NCBI GenBank assembly: GCA_045534445.1 | Contig: JAZSJQ010000010.1 | Span: 13,306 to 77,305, forward strand | Source of the DNA: JAISGQ01 sp045534445 | Lineage (GTDB): Bacteria; Bacillota; Clostridia; Oscillospirales; Acutalibacteraceae | Direction of reading: 5' to 3' | DNA length: 64,000 bases | Part shown: positions 7,701 through 15,040 of the stretch, piece by piece | How the letters are laid out: each line of letters begins with the position of its first letter | Position numbering within the stretch: position 1 is the stretch's first letter | The notes under the pieces: model-generated | The model's database searches: none | Told to the model about the DNA's origin: nothing | What the model saw: the letters and a program-made list of their open reading frames with translations, nothing else | Translations under genes and position numbers: made by a program

Positions 7701-8666
7701 AACAACTGCTTCAAGTGTTGAATTTGAAGCCTTCAGCTCGGTAACATTGGTTATAACGCAGATGATCGAGCGGTTTCCGCTGACTGTAAGACCGGGAAGA
7801 CGTGCTGCGCGCATCTGCCTCCAGCCAACATCTCCGTTGGTCTCATACACACGGTAAACACAGTCGAGAGTCTCACCGGTCTGGGCGATCCTGTGAGCCA
7901 TGTCCGAAAGAAGATGCTTATCCTCAGGCACAACAACACTGAGCAGCAGTTCGCCGTTCTCTCCGATATCACTCTTCGCACGGTGCGACATTTTATAAAA
8001 GCTGGGGCTTGCATAGTAAATATTCAGATCATCGCTGACTTCAACCATAATAACACCGCCGTCCATATATTCAAGCAGTGTTCTGAGCTGAATGAGGCTT
8101 TGCTTTTCCTCCGCGCGAATATACTCCGCGCTTATCTGCTTACCGTAAAGCGCATATTTTCTGTCCTTGCATTTTTTTGCATAATACAAAGCCGAGTCCG
8201 CCTTGAGATAAAGATCTCCAACATCATTGCCGTCTATGCTGTATATACTTGCACCTACCGCAACTTCAACATCCACTTTGGTTTTCCAGTTGGTATAGGA
8301 TATGCTGAGCTTTTCTGTCAGCAGGGCTGCCAGTCTTTCAGCGGATTCCTTGTCGCAATTCTTGGCAAAGATCAAGAACTCATCTCCGCCGATACGGCCA
8401 AGAATGTCCTCTCTTCCCATTACGCTTCTGATTATTCGGGCAGAATTGGCAACGACCTCGTCACCTTTTTCATGCCCGATAAGATTATTTACGGAATTGA
8501 GATTTTTTATATCAACTGCAATAAGGGCATGAACGCCTTCTGCGCCCTGCCCTTTCAGATATTGCTTTATTCTATGGAAGGTTTCGTCATGGGTGTAAAA
8601 CCCTGTCATTATGTCCATTTCGTTTGTTTTGGAGCTGCATACATCTCCTGTGTTCACGTCGGACAT
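4773..8666 (-). CDS. Multi-PAS GGDEF/EAL cyclic-di-GMP enzyme
   Basis: 1297 residues from ATG at 8666 (GGAGGTGG 5 bases upstream; an earlier in-frame ATG lacks such a site). No signal peptide or membrane helix, so a cytosolic sensor. Order: GGDEF domain 1 (about 17-180, intact GGDEF at 93-97); about four PAS-type sensor domains (about 190-700, each ending in ITNVTE-, FTDITK- or IRDVDK-like text); a degenerate GGDEF domain (about 705-860, the signature replaced by NADRI); a third GGDEF domain (about 885-1040, SGDEF); and an EAL phosphodiesterase domain (about 1045-1295) with EALVRY, NFSRR, EITET, DDFG, KIDKS, EGVES and QGYHI, all expected catalytic and metal residues. It could both make and break c-di-GMP; the balance cannot be predicted. 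Monocistronic. Confidence 0.93.
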   Translation of the reverse strand: MSDVNTGDVCSSKTNEMDIMTGFYTHDETFHRIKQYLKGQGAEGVHALIAVDIKNLNSVNNLIGHEKGDEVVANSARIIRSVMGREDILGRIGGDEFLIFAKNCDKESAERLAALLTEKLSISYTNWKTKVDVEVAVGASIYSIDGNDVGDLYLKADSALYYAKKCKDRKYALYGKQISAEYIRAEEKQSLIQLRTLLEYMDGGVIMVEVSDDLNIYYASPSFYKMSHRAKSDIGENGELLLSVVVPEDKHLLSDMAHRIAQTGETLDCVYRVYETNGDVGWRQMRAARLPGLTVSGNRSIICVITNVTELKASNSTLEAVVDNTPDGIGIFEIDRDYVRPTFYNPTLENLINTIACSESAGGELHNVMTQSVFTGLLESTKESRDYEQEIKVFDNSGNLKCYNARGVNLQEHNGKKYSLVIFTDITKEYNLRKQIRFEQERYRTAVELTRAVLWEVDIEKKITYHYTNSAETSRTEAAVYRNSPEAIIESGIIHPDFVEDYCQMYEDLYNGDDSGEYFYKRLDDNNEYVWVKAKFRLLKDENGKNYYSVGIAEKVLNIDAQMRRFEQEQYFCEQVANSVFGSIKINISKNAIEKHYIASTTRRILSNSHSYEDLLRRSVPLISIKDDIDNLMQKLSRENLFEVFRNGQDWLNVEFRRQDEAGKIRWTSIALSLLRHPVSGDLYAFAYIRDVDKRRRWELSLPSKVERDAISMVYSRSTAFDMINTILPTVKDKSSYCAMCMIELEGLDAVMADKGEYMVQNILFTMGRVLRIIVDGAAIVGQVNADRIIIFRVGIGSPEEQFLRAEYAMDRLCTMLRITFPNEKLEAYSATVLARVSGASLHDMYEAAYSACTDSVIRNSKVVRVVLEDKEKSENIPEKPAKEETQYRDQQTGLLTRQDYYDIFRKLKPETLSSLGVFIADINGLRTINHRYGMEYGDNIIKNVAMNLREKFGDDEVFRVSGDEFMVLCRNTTQDSFIRRCDAVVELIGRSYTNIISVGSTWDSHVSDIQRLVDHAEELMKSAKQEYYRENNAVPTGSDYKTYMWVMDAIKEERFYVYLQPKAELKSGRITSCEALVRYMDADNGLVPPAKFIAVLERENVIKQLDFYVLNKTLDIIESWIRSGYQPVAVSVNFSRRTILAPNALNEVLANVKGREHLLKYLCIEITETIGSMERATITRVCETFQKAGFKLALDDFGSEYSNLYIVSALRFDEIKIDKSVIDDIVTNDLARLTVENTKRICERTGAILVAEGVESEEQMNVLKAIGCHMVQGYHINKPLPFKEFTEKYIVKNPAQ

Positions 8667-8738
8667 TATTCCACCTCCGTCAGACAATTTGCAATTTAGC
8701 CAAAAAAACACATCGCCATACTTACTCATTTTGATAAG

Positions 8739-8767
8739 ATTGTAACACGTTTTCTATATAAAAGCAA
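8739..8767 (-). promoter_or_regulatory. Promoter for the c-di-GMP enzyme gene
   Basis: Minus strand: -35 TTGCTT (8762-8767), 17-base spacer, -10 TACAAT (8739-8744) with an extended TG; start codon about 70 bases downstream. Confidence 0.62.
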
Positions 8768-8789
8768 TGTTTTTAAGCAAAAAATACAA

Positions 8790-10028
8790 CTAATTATTCG
8801 GGGTAAAATCTATTAATTCTGACGTAAGATTTGCAACTTCTTCCCTGGTATTTTCCTTGTTCAGATACTCGTAGGAGTATACCATAAAGCCCTCTGCTTT
8901 TGTATTCTCTCTTGCAAACCTCACCTCATCTGCAAGTATTCTGTCAGAGCCTTCCCATGTACCTTTATCGCTGTCGGAACCTGCTTTGTACAGTGCAAGA
9001 CCGATGTAGTATTTCACCGAGTCCGAAGTTACTATATTGTCCCATTTAAGACTTATCTCATCAAATGGTGCCGTCGCATGATCAAAGGACCAGTATATCT
9101 GCGGACATATGTAATCGATATATCCATCAGTTGAGCACCATTCGTATATATCAGCTCCCATATTAAGGCAGTTTTCTGTATTTCCCTGAGGGCTTATGCC
9201 GAACACCACATCAGGGTTAATATTCTTGACCGCACGGTAGCTGTCACGAACCAAAATGTTGATATTCTCCGTGCGCCAGTCAATAAGCGATAATTCTCCG
9301 CCCATAGAAATGTATTTGCCGTAGCTTTCGCTGTCATCAAAAGAATCATCGTCAGCAGGATAGAAATAGTCGTCCCAATGAATACCGTCAACATCATAGT
9401 TTTCTACTATCTCGCATATGCCGTCTATTATATACTGCCTCGCTCCTTCTTCTCCCGGGTTGAAATACTTGCCTTTATCGTAATCGATTACATATAAATC
9501 ATTCTCCTCCGAATCATCATTTCTGAAAATATTATAAGGATTATCAGCGGATATCTCAGAAGGAAGTGTTCCGTTCTTGTGCTGTATACGCAAAGGATTT
9601 ATCCAAGCGTGAACCTCCATATCCTTTGCATGAGCAGCCTTTATAACATACTCCAACGGATCAAATGGCATTTCTCCCCCCTGTGTTCCGTCAAACAGAT
9701 GTGATGTCGGAAACAGCTCCGAATCGTAAAGTGCATCGGAAAAAGGTCTTACATGGAATATCAACGCATTGTAGCCGTAACTGTGCGCATTCTCCACTAT
9801 GCTGTCGATCTTCTCAGGTGTAACATTCGTAAGGGACATATAGGGAATCCATATTCCTCTTAATTCCTCTTTCTGGGTCGGCTTGGTATTCTCTTCTGCA
9901 TCTGTAGATGAAACCACCGAAATTACTGGAACAGAAGCAGTGCCTCCACCCGGAAACACAAGGAATCCGATTATAACCGACAAAATAAGAACAATTGCGC
10001 AAAAAGGCAGCCATATTTCTCTTTTCAT
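8790..10028 (-). CDS. GHL10 (DUF187) glycosyl-hydrolase-like exported protein
   Basis: 412 residues from ATG at 10028 (AAAGGAG 7 bases upstream). An N-terminal hydrophobic stretch (MKREIWLPFCAIVLILSVII) is a signal peptide or membrane anchor. The body is the glycosyl-hydrolase-like 10 TIM barrel: ELRGIWIPYMSL, NALIFHVRPFSDALYDSE, VHAWINPLRI, DGIHWDDYFYP, IDYICPQIYWSFDH and EGFMVYSYEYL are the usual strand-end motifs, with Asp/His residues that probably form the active site. Members are thought to act on cell-wall or extracellular polysaccharide; the substrate here is unknown. Divergent from the DUF1294 gene, with overlapping promoters. Confidence 0.88.
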   Translation of the reverse strand: MKREIWLPFCAIVLILSVIIGFLVFPGGGTASVPVISVVSSTDAEENTKPTQKEELRGIWIPYMSLTNVTPEKIDSIVENAHSYGYNALIFHVRPFSDALYDSELFPTSHLFDGTQGGEMPFDPLEYVIKAAHAKDMEVHAWINPLRIQHKNGTLPSEISADNPYNIFRNDDSEENDLYVIDYDKGKYFNPGEEGARQYIIDGICEIVENYDVDGIHWDDYFYPADDDSFDDSESYGKYISMGGELSLIDWRTENINILVRDSYRAVKNINPDVVFGISPQGNTENCLNMGADIYEWCSTDGYIDYICPQIYWSFDHATAPFDEISLKWDNIVTSDSVKYYIGLALYKAGSDSDKGTWEGSDRILADEVRFARENTKAEGFMVYSYEYLNKENTREEVANLTSELIDFTPNN

Positions 10029-10043
10029 GACAATTCTCCTTTC

Positions 10044-10072
10044 TTGACAAATTATATCAAAAATTATACTAT
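10044..10072 (+). promoter_or_regulatory. Promoter for the DUF1294 gene
   Basis: -35 TTGACA (10044-10049), 17-base spacer, -10 TACTAT (10067-10072), 30 bases before the start codon. Confidence 0.6.
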
Positions 10073-10080
10073 ATTTACAA
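10051..10080 (-). promoter_or_regulatory. Promoter for the GHL10 gene
   Basis: Minus strand: -35 TTGTAA (10075-10080), 18-base spacer, -10 TATAAT (10051-10056). It overlaps the oppositely directed DUF1294 promoter almost entirely. Confidence 0.5.
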
Positions 10081-10103
10081 CCATAAAATTTGGAGGCGAT
10101 CCT

Positions 10104-10388
10104 ATGCAGTGGTATCACTGGCTGCTGGTTATTTATCTGGTTTTCATCAATATTTTTGCATATGCGATCACTGTTGCCGATAAAAACAAGGCAAAGAAAG
10201 GAAAATGGCGAATCCGTGAAAGCACTTTATTCATCATCGCTGCTCTCGGCGGATCTGCGACAATGCTCATTACAATGAAAAAAATTCGCCATAAAACAAA
10301 GCATAAGAGTTTTATGATAGGTATCCCTGCCATAATTGCAGCTCAGATTTTGATTATCGGTTTTATCATTTATCTCTGTGTTCGCTGA
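10104..10388 (+). CDS. DUF1294 small membrane protein
   Basis: 94 residues from ATG at 10104 behind GGAGGCG. Two or three membrane helices: one at the N-terminus (LLVIYLVFINIFAYAI), one in the middle and one at the C-terminus. The family signature is visible: DKNKAKKGKWRIRESTL (D-K--A--G-WR--E-) then GGSATM and RHKTKHKSF (FRHKT-K--F). DUF1294 proteins (B. subtilis YsdA type) are of unknown function. Single gene with its own promoter and a strong terminator. Confidence 0.9.
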   Translation: MQWYHWLLVIYLVFINIFAYAITVADKNKAKKGKWRIRESTLFIIAALGGSATMLITMKKIRHKTKHKSFMIGIPAIIAAQILIIGFIIYLCVR

Positions 10389-10404
10389 CTTCTAATCTAT
10401 ACGC

Positions 10405-10442
10405 AAACACTCGTTGAAAAATACTTTTCAACGAGTGTTTTT
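10405..10442 (+). terminator. Terminator after the DUF1294 gene
   Basis: Perfect 16-base stem (10405-10420 with 10425-10440), 4-base loop, followed by Ts. Confidence 0.9.
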
Positions 10443-10469
10443 CAACTATATTCAAAATAAATATCACCC

Positions 10470-10498
10470 TTGACAACAATATTAATAGATAATACACT
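10470..10498 (+). promoter_or_regulatory. Promoter for the CotH-like gene
   Basis: -35 TTGACA (10470-10475), 17-base spacer, -10 TACACT (10493-10498); start codon 34 bases downstream. This is a vegetative sigma-A-type promoter, which is notable for a CotH relative. Confidence 0.65.
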
Positions 10499-10531
10499 TT
10501 CATTAATATATGTCAGATTCGAGGTATATAT

Positions 10532-12316
10532 ATGCGTAAAATTATAGCTTTCACTTTTCTTATAATAACTGTTATGCTTTTCTCATCCTGCGAAAACAGT
10601 ACTGACGCAGACAGTACTGTCGCTGTATCCTTCTCGGAGCTTTCTGCGGATATAGGCACTCCTTCCTTCAGTGTTCCCGCAGGCCTTTACGATAACGATT
10701 TCTCTCTTGAAATTTCAGGAGCTGAAGGCTTTGTTATCCGATATACCCTGGACGGAACAGAGCCCTCCGATACCTCTCCGGTATACGAGCAGCCTATATT
10801 GATACAAGACAGAACCTCCGACAAAAATGATCTTTCAACTATAACAGGGATTTCCACCACTGAAGATTATGTCCCTAAGGTCAGAGTACCGAAAGGCACT
10901 GTTGTGCGCGCCGCTCTTTTCGACGGCAAGGGTCTCAGAGGCAAGAGCATAACCGCAACATATTTTGTCGGTCTTGATTACGGAGATGCGCTCGTTGTTT
11001 CTATCGTAACTGATCGAGACGGTCTTTTCAGTTATGAAAACGGTATTTTTATGCTTGGAAAGACCTTTGACGACTGGAAAAAAGAAGTCGGTTCCTCCTT
11101 CAGTCAATACGGAGACTGGGAGTATAAAGGTAATTTTTCCAACAAAGGCGACGAGTGGGAACGCGAAATAAATATTGAGTTTTTTGAAAACGGTCAGCTC
11201 CGTTACTCTCAGGTTGCGGGAATGCGTGTTGCCGGTGCTGCAACCCGTACCTACCGACAAAAAAGTCTCCGCATTACTGCTCGCAAGGAGTACGGTGAGA
11301 AAAACTTCAAATTCGAACTGCTTCCGGATAACAAAATGGACGGCTATCCCAAGAAGGCTGTAACCAAGTATCGCAGCTTTGTTCTTCGCAACGGCGGCAA
11401 CGACGCTGATTACGCACGAATCCGCGACCCTTTCATTCAGTCTTCAGTTGCCGATTGCTCCTTTTCCACTCAGCAGACCCGCCCCGCGGTTGCATTTATC
11501 AACGGTGAATACTGGGGTATATACACTGTCAATGAAGACTATAATGAAAGATATATTGAGGAAAACTTCGGCGTTGACAAGGACAACGTTGCAATAATCA
11601 AAAAGGGAGAGCTTGAAGAAGGCGGCAATCCCCAGAATATAGACCTGTTCTATAATGTTAGATATTTTATCGCAGATAACGATATGTCTGATGAAGCCAA
11701 TTATTCTGCCGCATGCGATATGCTTGACATGAGGGGTTTCGCCCAGTACTGCGCACTCCATCTGTATATCGGCAGCGAGGACGGTCCTTTTGAGGACAAT
11801 AACTGGAGAATGTGGAGATCAATAACCGTTTCAGATGCTCCCTATGAGGACGGAAAGCTCAGAATCATGCTTTACGACACCGAGTTTTCTTTGGGGCTTT
11901 ACGAAAACGGAGGCGGCTATGATATAAACACCTTCGATAATCTTAAAGATAATTACACATTCTGCGGTTCCATGTTCAACTCCCTTATGAATAACGAGCA
12001 GTTCCGTGATATGTTTATCGAAGAATTCCTTAAAATGCGAAATATAAGGTTTTCTCCTGACAACTCACAGAAGCTGCTCGATGAATACTATAATGATTAC
12101 AGGGGACTTATATCCGATCATTATGCGCGCTTCGGCAGTTTCGCCATGTCCACTTTTGATGACGAGGCTCAATTCTATGGCAGAATCAAGCACATCAAGC
12201 GTTATATAGGCGGAAGATACTTGACTGCTCCCTATTTTCTGTGCGAATATCTCGGCATTGATCCTGAAATCTCAATAATTACCGCCCCTGACGGAAGCGT
12301 TTCCATTAATTACTGA
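10532..12316 (+). CDS. CotH-kinase-family lipoprotein with chitobiase-like domain
   Basis: 594 residues. Signal peptide with lipobox LFSSC (Cys at about 20), so a membrane lipoprotein. Residues about 40-150: a chitobiase/hexosaminidase C-terminal-like domain (IRYTLDGTEPSDTSPVYEQP is its hallmark). Residues about 155-500: CotH domain, with GMRVAGAATRTYRQKSLRITARKEYG, FVLRNGGNDADYARIRD, INGEYWGIYTVNEDYNERYIEENFG and IMLYDTEFSLGL. CotH proteins are atypical kinases that phosphorylate spore coat proteins, but extracellular CotH domains are also common in gut Clostridia with unknown targets. Preceded by a sigma-A-like promoter and followed by a terminator; no SD of note is visible (gaggt at -12). 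Spore coat role is not shown. Confidence 0.88.
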   Translation: MRKIIAFTFLIITVMLFSSCENSTDADSTVAVSFSELSADIGTPSFSVPAGLYDNDFSLEISGAEGFVIRYTLDGTEPSDTSPVYEQPILIQDRTSDKNDLSTITGISTTEDYVPKVRVPKGTVVRAALFDGKGLRGKSITATYFVGLDYGDALVVSIVTDRDGLFSYENGIFMLGKTFDDWKKEVGSSFSQYGDWEYKGNFSNKGDEWEREINIEFFENGQLRYSQVAGMRVAGAATRTYRQKSLRITARKEYGEKNFKFELLPDNKMDGYPKKAVTKYRSFVLRNGGNDADYARIRDPFIQSSVADCSFSTQQTRPAVAFINGEYWGIYTVNEDYNERYIEENFGVDKDNVAIIKKGELEEGGNPQNIDLFYNVRYFIADNDMSDEANYSAACDMLDMRGFAQYCALHLYIGSEDGPFEDNNWRMWRSITVSDAPYEDGKLRIMLYDTEFSLGLYENGGGYDINTFDNLKDNYTFCGSMFNSLMNNEQFRDMFIEEFLKMRNIRFSPDNSQKLLDEYYNDYRGLISDHYARFGSFAMSTFDDEAQFYGRIKHIKRYIGGRYLTAPYFLCEYLGIDPEISIITAPDGSVSINY

Positions 12317-12318
12317 AA

Positions 12319-12348
12319 AAAGCCCTGAGCCTTTCGGCTCAGGGCTTT
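12319..12348. terminator. Bidirectional terminator between the CotH-like gene and hpf
   Basis: Perfect 13-base stem (12319-12331 with 12336-12348) with a TTTC loop between converging genes; the better T-tract is on the minus strand, serving hpf. Confidence 0.88.
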
Positions 12349-12362
12349 GCAGTTATATTTGA

Positions 12363-12908
12363 CTACTTGTCCGCAGGCTGAAGGAGTCCGTAGCCTCCGT
12401 CCTTTCTTGCATAGACAACATTGATCTCATCTGTCTCATTGTTTCTGAACATAAAGAACTGGTGTCCGATAAGATTCATCTGAAGAATAGCTTCCTCGAT
12501 ATCCATGGGCTTAACAGGGATATTCTTGGTTTTGACAAGCTCATAATCTTCTTCTTCATCATCGCCAAGCTCAGCCTGAATCTCATACATAGGCTCAAAG
12601 TTCAGGTTCTGACCGCTCTTATTGCGTTTTTCAAGCTTAGTCTTATTTTTGCGAATCTGACCGCTGAGCTTCTCGACTGCAACATCAAGTGCTTCGTCAA
12701 TATCCATTGAGGTATGTTCAACTCTATATATAAAGCCATTGCTTCTGATCGTCACTTCAACCTTGTAACTGTTTCTCTCATGGGTAACAGTTACGTTAGC
12801 ATCGGCATCGTCCCCAAAATATCTGTCATATTTGGATAACTTCTTTTCTACTCTTTCCTTGTAGGAGTCTCTGAGATTTACTTTTCTTCCGAATATCGTT
12901 GTTTTCAT
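12363..12908 (-). CDS. hpf: Ribosome hibernation promoting factor, long form
   Basis: 181 residues from ATG at 12908 (AAAGGAG 7 bases upstream). N-terminal HPF domain (about 1-100: FGRKVNLRDSYKERVEKKLSKYDRYF, VTVTHERNSYKVEVTI, DMDIDEALDVAVEKLSGQI-like text) and a C-terminal dimerisation domain (about 120-181: KPMDIEEAILQMNLIGHQFFMFRNNETDEINVVYARKDGGYGLL). The long form pairs two 70S ribosomes into inactive 100S dimers in starvation. Own promoter with a palindrome in the 5' leader. Confidence 0.95.
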   Translation of the reverse strand: MKTTIFGRKVNLRDSYKERVEKKLSKYDRYFGDDADANVTVTHERNSYKVEVTIRSNGFIYRVEHTSMDIDEALDVAVEKLSGQIRKNKTKLEKRNKSGQNLNFEPMYEIQAELGDDEEEDYELVKTKNIPVKPMDIEEAILQMNLIGHQFFMFRNNETDEINVVYARKDGGYGLLQPADK

Positions 12909-12941
12909 GGTTGTCTCTCCTTTCGGATTGTGGCTTGAAAT

Positions 12942-12954
12942 AGTACTATGTACT
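12942..12954. promoter_or_regulatory. Palindrome in the hpf leader
   Basis: AGTAC-TAT-GTACT, a perfect inverted repeat just downstream of the expected transcription start; flanks (12937-12960) extend the symmetry loosely. Possible operator or RNA hairpin. Confidence 0.4.
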
Positions 12955-12966
12955 GATTTCACTTAT

Positions 12967-12994
12967 ATTATAACATGATGTACAATTTTTTCAA
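12967..12994 (-). promoter_or_regulatory. Promoter for hpf
   Basis: Minus strand: -35 TTGAAA (12989-12994), 16-base spacer, -10 TATAAT (12967-12972) with extended TG. Confidence 0.65.
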
Positions 12995-13040
12995 TAGGTA
13001 AATTGTAAATTTTATATTTCTTGTTATAACAGCAAAAGAA

Positions 13041-13064
13041 AAAGCGGAGTATAAACTCCGCTTT
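13041..13064 (-). terminator. Terminator of the yab/divIC cluster
   Basis: Ten-base stem (13041-13050 with 13055-13064), loop of 4, followed by Ts on the minus strand; ends the long operon whose last gene is the S1 protein. Confidence 0.82.
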
Positions 13065-13067
13065 GAA

Positions 13068-13517
13068 TTATTTTCTGCGAGATGCATTACGAGTAGGTTG
13101 AGCAAAACGCTTCAGATCACTCATCTTTTCATCGCTGGTCTGCATAAACTTTGAAAGCATATCATCAAAGCTTACACTTTCAGAACCTGCAGATCGTGTA
13201 CCCTTGCTGTAATCATTGCGATATCCGTTGTTATGATGAGGTCTCTGTGAATGGTGCTGGTCAGATCTGCCGCCGGCAGGCTGCTCAACAGCCTTCTTTA
13301 TGGAAAGGCTGATCTTACCGTCATCGCCGATGGTGAGAACTCTAACCTTGACCTCCTGCCCTACTGACAGATGGTCGGTGATTTCTTTGACGTAAGTAGC
13401 TGCGACCTCAGAAATGTGTACCATTCCTGTCTTGCCGCCTTCAAGCTCAACAAAAGCACCAAACTTTGTAATACCTGTTACTTTACCGGTTAATATTGAA
13501 CCTACCTCGAACTGCAT
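13068..13517 (-). CDS. S1 RNA-binding domain protein (YabR/GSP13-like)
   Basis: 149 residues. Residues about 3-75 are one S1 domain: VGSILTGKVTGITKFGAFVELEGGKTGMVHISEVA, then VKVRVLTIGDDGKISLSIKK. The C-terminal half is polar, rich in His, Arg, Ser and Gln and probably disordered. In Bacilli and Clostridia a gene of this type (yabR) follows divIC, as here. Such proteins bind RNA or ribosomes; the exact role is unsettled. Last gene of the cluster. Confidence 0.88.
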   Translation of the reverse strand: MQFEVGSILTGKVTGITKFGAFVELEGGKTGMVHISEVAATYVKEITDHLSVGQEVKVRVLTIGDDGKISLSIKKAVEQPAGGRSDQHHSQRPHHNNGYRNDYSKGTRSAGSESVSFDDMLSKFMQTSDEKMSDLKRFAQPTRNASRRK

Positions 13518-13552
13518 AGAAAAAAATGTGCCCCCTCAAAATTATTAAATCA

Positions 13553-13861
13553 TCAGTTTCCGGATGAATTTATAAACACTCTTTCGCCAGGATAAACCAT
13601 ATCGAGCTTTTCTCTTGCGACTCTTTCGATATACTCATCGTCGCTTTCTTCCAGCAGTGCCTTGAGTTCAGCATTCTGGTAAACCTGCTCATTATACTGT
13701 TCAACGAGTATATCATACTCTTCCTGCTTCTCATTAATAGACGCAAAGGACTGGAAAACTGCAATAAACATGATAATAAACATGATAGCTGCTGCCAGTA
13801 ATCCGAGATTAAGCTTTGTGGGCTTAAACGACTTCAGCTTTTTCTTGATTGTCGACAGCAT
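13553..13861 (-). CDS. divIC: Septum formation initiator, DivIC/FtsB family
   Basis: 102 residues from ATG at 13861 behind GGAGGTA. Short basic cytosolic tail, one membrane helix (about 18-40, LGLLAAAIMFIIMFIAVF), then a coiled coil (about 42-80, INEKQEEYDILVEQYNEQV) and an outward globular end (about 80-102, ERVAREKLDMVYPGERVF, the family's typical end). It forms the divisome FtsLB-type complex. Position between yabQ and the S1 gene matches the B. subtilis order. Confidence 0.92.
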   Translation of the reverse strand: MLSTIKKKLKSFKPTKLNLGLLAAAIMFIIMFIAVFQSFASINEKQEEYDILVEQYNEQVYQNAELKALLEESDDEYIERVAREKLDMVYPGERVFINSSGN

Positions 13862-13926
13862 ACTATACCTCCGTCCTACTGTGGCTATTTTCGATAAAAT
13901 CATTGTATAACAAAAAACATACAATT

Positions 13927-14394
13927 TCAACACTTTTTATGTTTTTTTGTATTTTTTGTCATATGCGTTAATAATTCTGAGATTTTTTGACTAATTAACA
14001 TAAAAAATCTATTGAACACTCGGGATATCGGGGATATCAAGTACCTTTTTATCAGCTCTGCGGCACGTTTTATCAGTAATATGACTATGTTTACCATAAA
14101 CATCACTGCATTACCGATAGTAAAAAAATAAAGAAACCATGACAGCAGCACTGCAGCTATAAAATATATACGGATATATCCGCCGTTTACAGCTATACTC
14201 ACAAAGAATACCATTACCGCAGATGTAAGCCAGAAAAACAGATCCTGAATCACTACTGCCGTTTTTCCGAAATGTATGACGATCCTTATTGTCCTGAACA
14301 GATCATAATAAAGTCCCATTGCAAAGCCTGCCGCAATGGCGTAAATAAGAACCGACATCTGCTGTGTTACAGTTACACCAAGCTCTCCGTTCAT
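13927..14394 (-). CDS. yabQ: Spore protein YabQ
   Basis: 155 residues with four to five membrane helices. N-terminal VTQQMSVLIYAIAAGFAMGLYYDLFRTIR and DLFFWLTSAVMVFFVSIAVNGGYIRIYFIA are the YabQ family hallmarks. In B. subtilis YabQ is an outer-forespore membrane protein needed for the spore cortex. Start overlaps the yabP stop (ATGA), showing translational coupling. The C-terminal 50 residues are basic and poorly conserved. Confidence 0.92.
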   Translation of the reverse strand: MNGELGVTVTQQMSVLIYAIAAGFAMGLYYDLFRTIRIVIHFGKTAVVIQDLFFWLTSAVMVFFVSIAVNGGYIRIYFIAAVLLSWFLYFFTIGNAVMFMVNIVILLIKRAAELIKRYLISPISRVFNRFFMLISQKISELLTHMTKNTKKHKKC

Positions 14395-14669
14395 GAAAAC
14401 AGCTTTTTAAGAAAACCCTTTGCTTCAGGCTTTCTGTCTGAATATATAAACTCGTTGATCTTCCCGGTTACAACCATATCTCCCGTTTCTCTGTTAAGGC
14501 TTTCAATATTCAGCATCTCGCCTCTTACCGTAAGCTCTCCCAGCGCAGTTACGAGTTCCAGCTCCAGCTCATCAAAGCTCACCACATCCTCAACACCTGA
14601 AAGCATAATTCTTTCTCTGCCTTCAATTATTGCATTATGGGTATTCTTGCGGCCGATCTCATTATTCAT
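14391..14669 (-). CDS. yabP: Sporulation protein YabP
   Basis: 92 residues from ATG at 14669 behind GGAGGTG. NAIIEGRERIMLSGVEDVVSFDE and LTVRGEMLNIESLNRETGDMVVTGKI are the YabP/YqfC beta-sheet repeat pattern. The C-terminus (FLKKLFS) is a short amphipathic tail common in the family. Sporulation protein of the mother-cell programme; partner of YabQ by gene fusion of start and stop codons. Confidence 0.93.
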   Translation of the reverse strand: MNNEIGRKNTHNAIIEGRERIMLSGVEDVVSFDELELELVTALGELTVRGEMLNIESLNRETGDMVVTGKINEFIYSDRKPEAKGFLKKLFS

Positions 14670-14738
14670 GTCAGCACCTCCTGCAACACTGTCTATGAAT
14701 TTATATGCTGCAGCAGGTGTCGATATTCTCAATTCTTT

Positions 14739-14981
14739 TTATTCGACTGCAATATACATTGAACTTGCAGTTTCCTTTGTTGCATATTCATTCACCGAAA
14801 GAACCCTTACCTTTATTGCATGGGGGCCGAGAGTCAGCTCAATTATATCATCCACCTTCACATCGTATGATGCTCTGGCAATCTTGCCGTTTACAACTAC
14901 TCTCCCTGCATCGCAGGCTTCATTCGCAAGAGTTCTTCTTTTGATTATTCTGGAAACCTTCAGATATTTATCAAGTCTCAT
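14739..14981 (-). CDS. rqcP: RqcP (YabO) S4-domain ribosome quality control factor
   Basis: 80 residues. MRLDKYLKVSRIIKRRTLANEACDAGRVVVNGKIARASYDVKVDD is a single S4 RNA-binding domain covering the whole protein. RqcP works with RqcH on split 50S subunits to add C-terminal alanine tails to stalled peptides. Gene order (mazG, HU, rqcP, yabP) is as expected in Clostridia. Confidence 0.92.
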   Translation of the reverse strand: MRLDKYLKVSRIIKRRTLANEACDAGRVVVNGKIARASYDVKVDDIIELTLGPHAIKVRVLSVNEYATKETASSMYIAVE

Positions 14982-15003
14982 AATATACCTCTTTCAAGAA
15001 TAA

Positions 15004-15024
15004 GAGCCGGCTTACAGCCGGCTC
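15004..15024 (-). terminator. Hairpin after the HU gene
   Basis: Nine-base GC-rich stem (15004-15012 with 15016-15024) with a 3-base loop and a poor T-tract on the minus strand. It could partly terminate or stabilise the abundant HU mRNA while letting the cluster continue. Confidence 0.6.
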
Positions 15025-15040
15025 AGATCAAATCATAAAC

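Noticed and set aside
7751..8014. Short frame within the c-di-GMP enzyme gene
   Set aside because: Same strand, wrong frame, no SD or domain.
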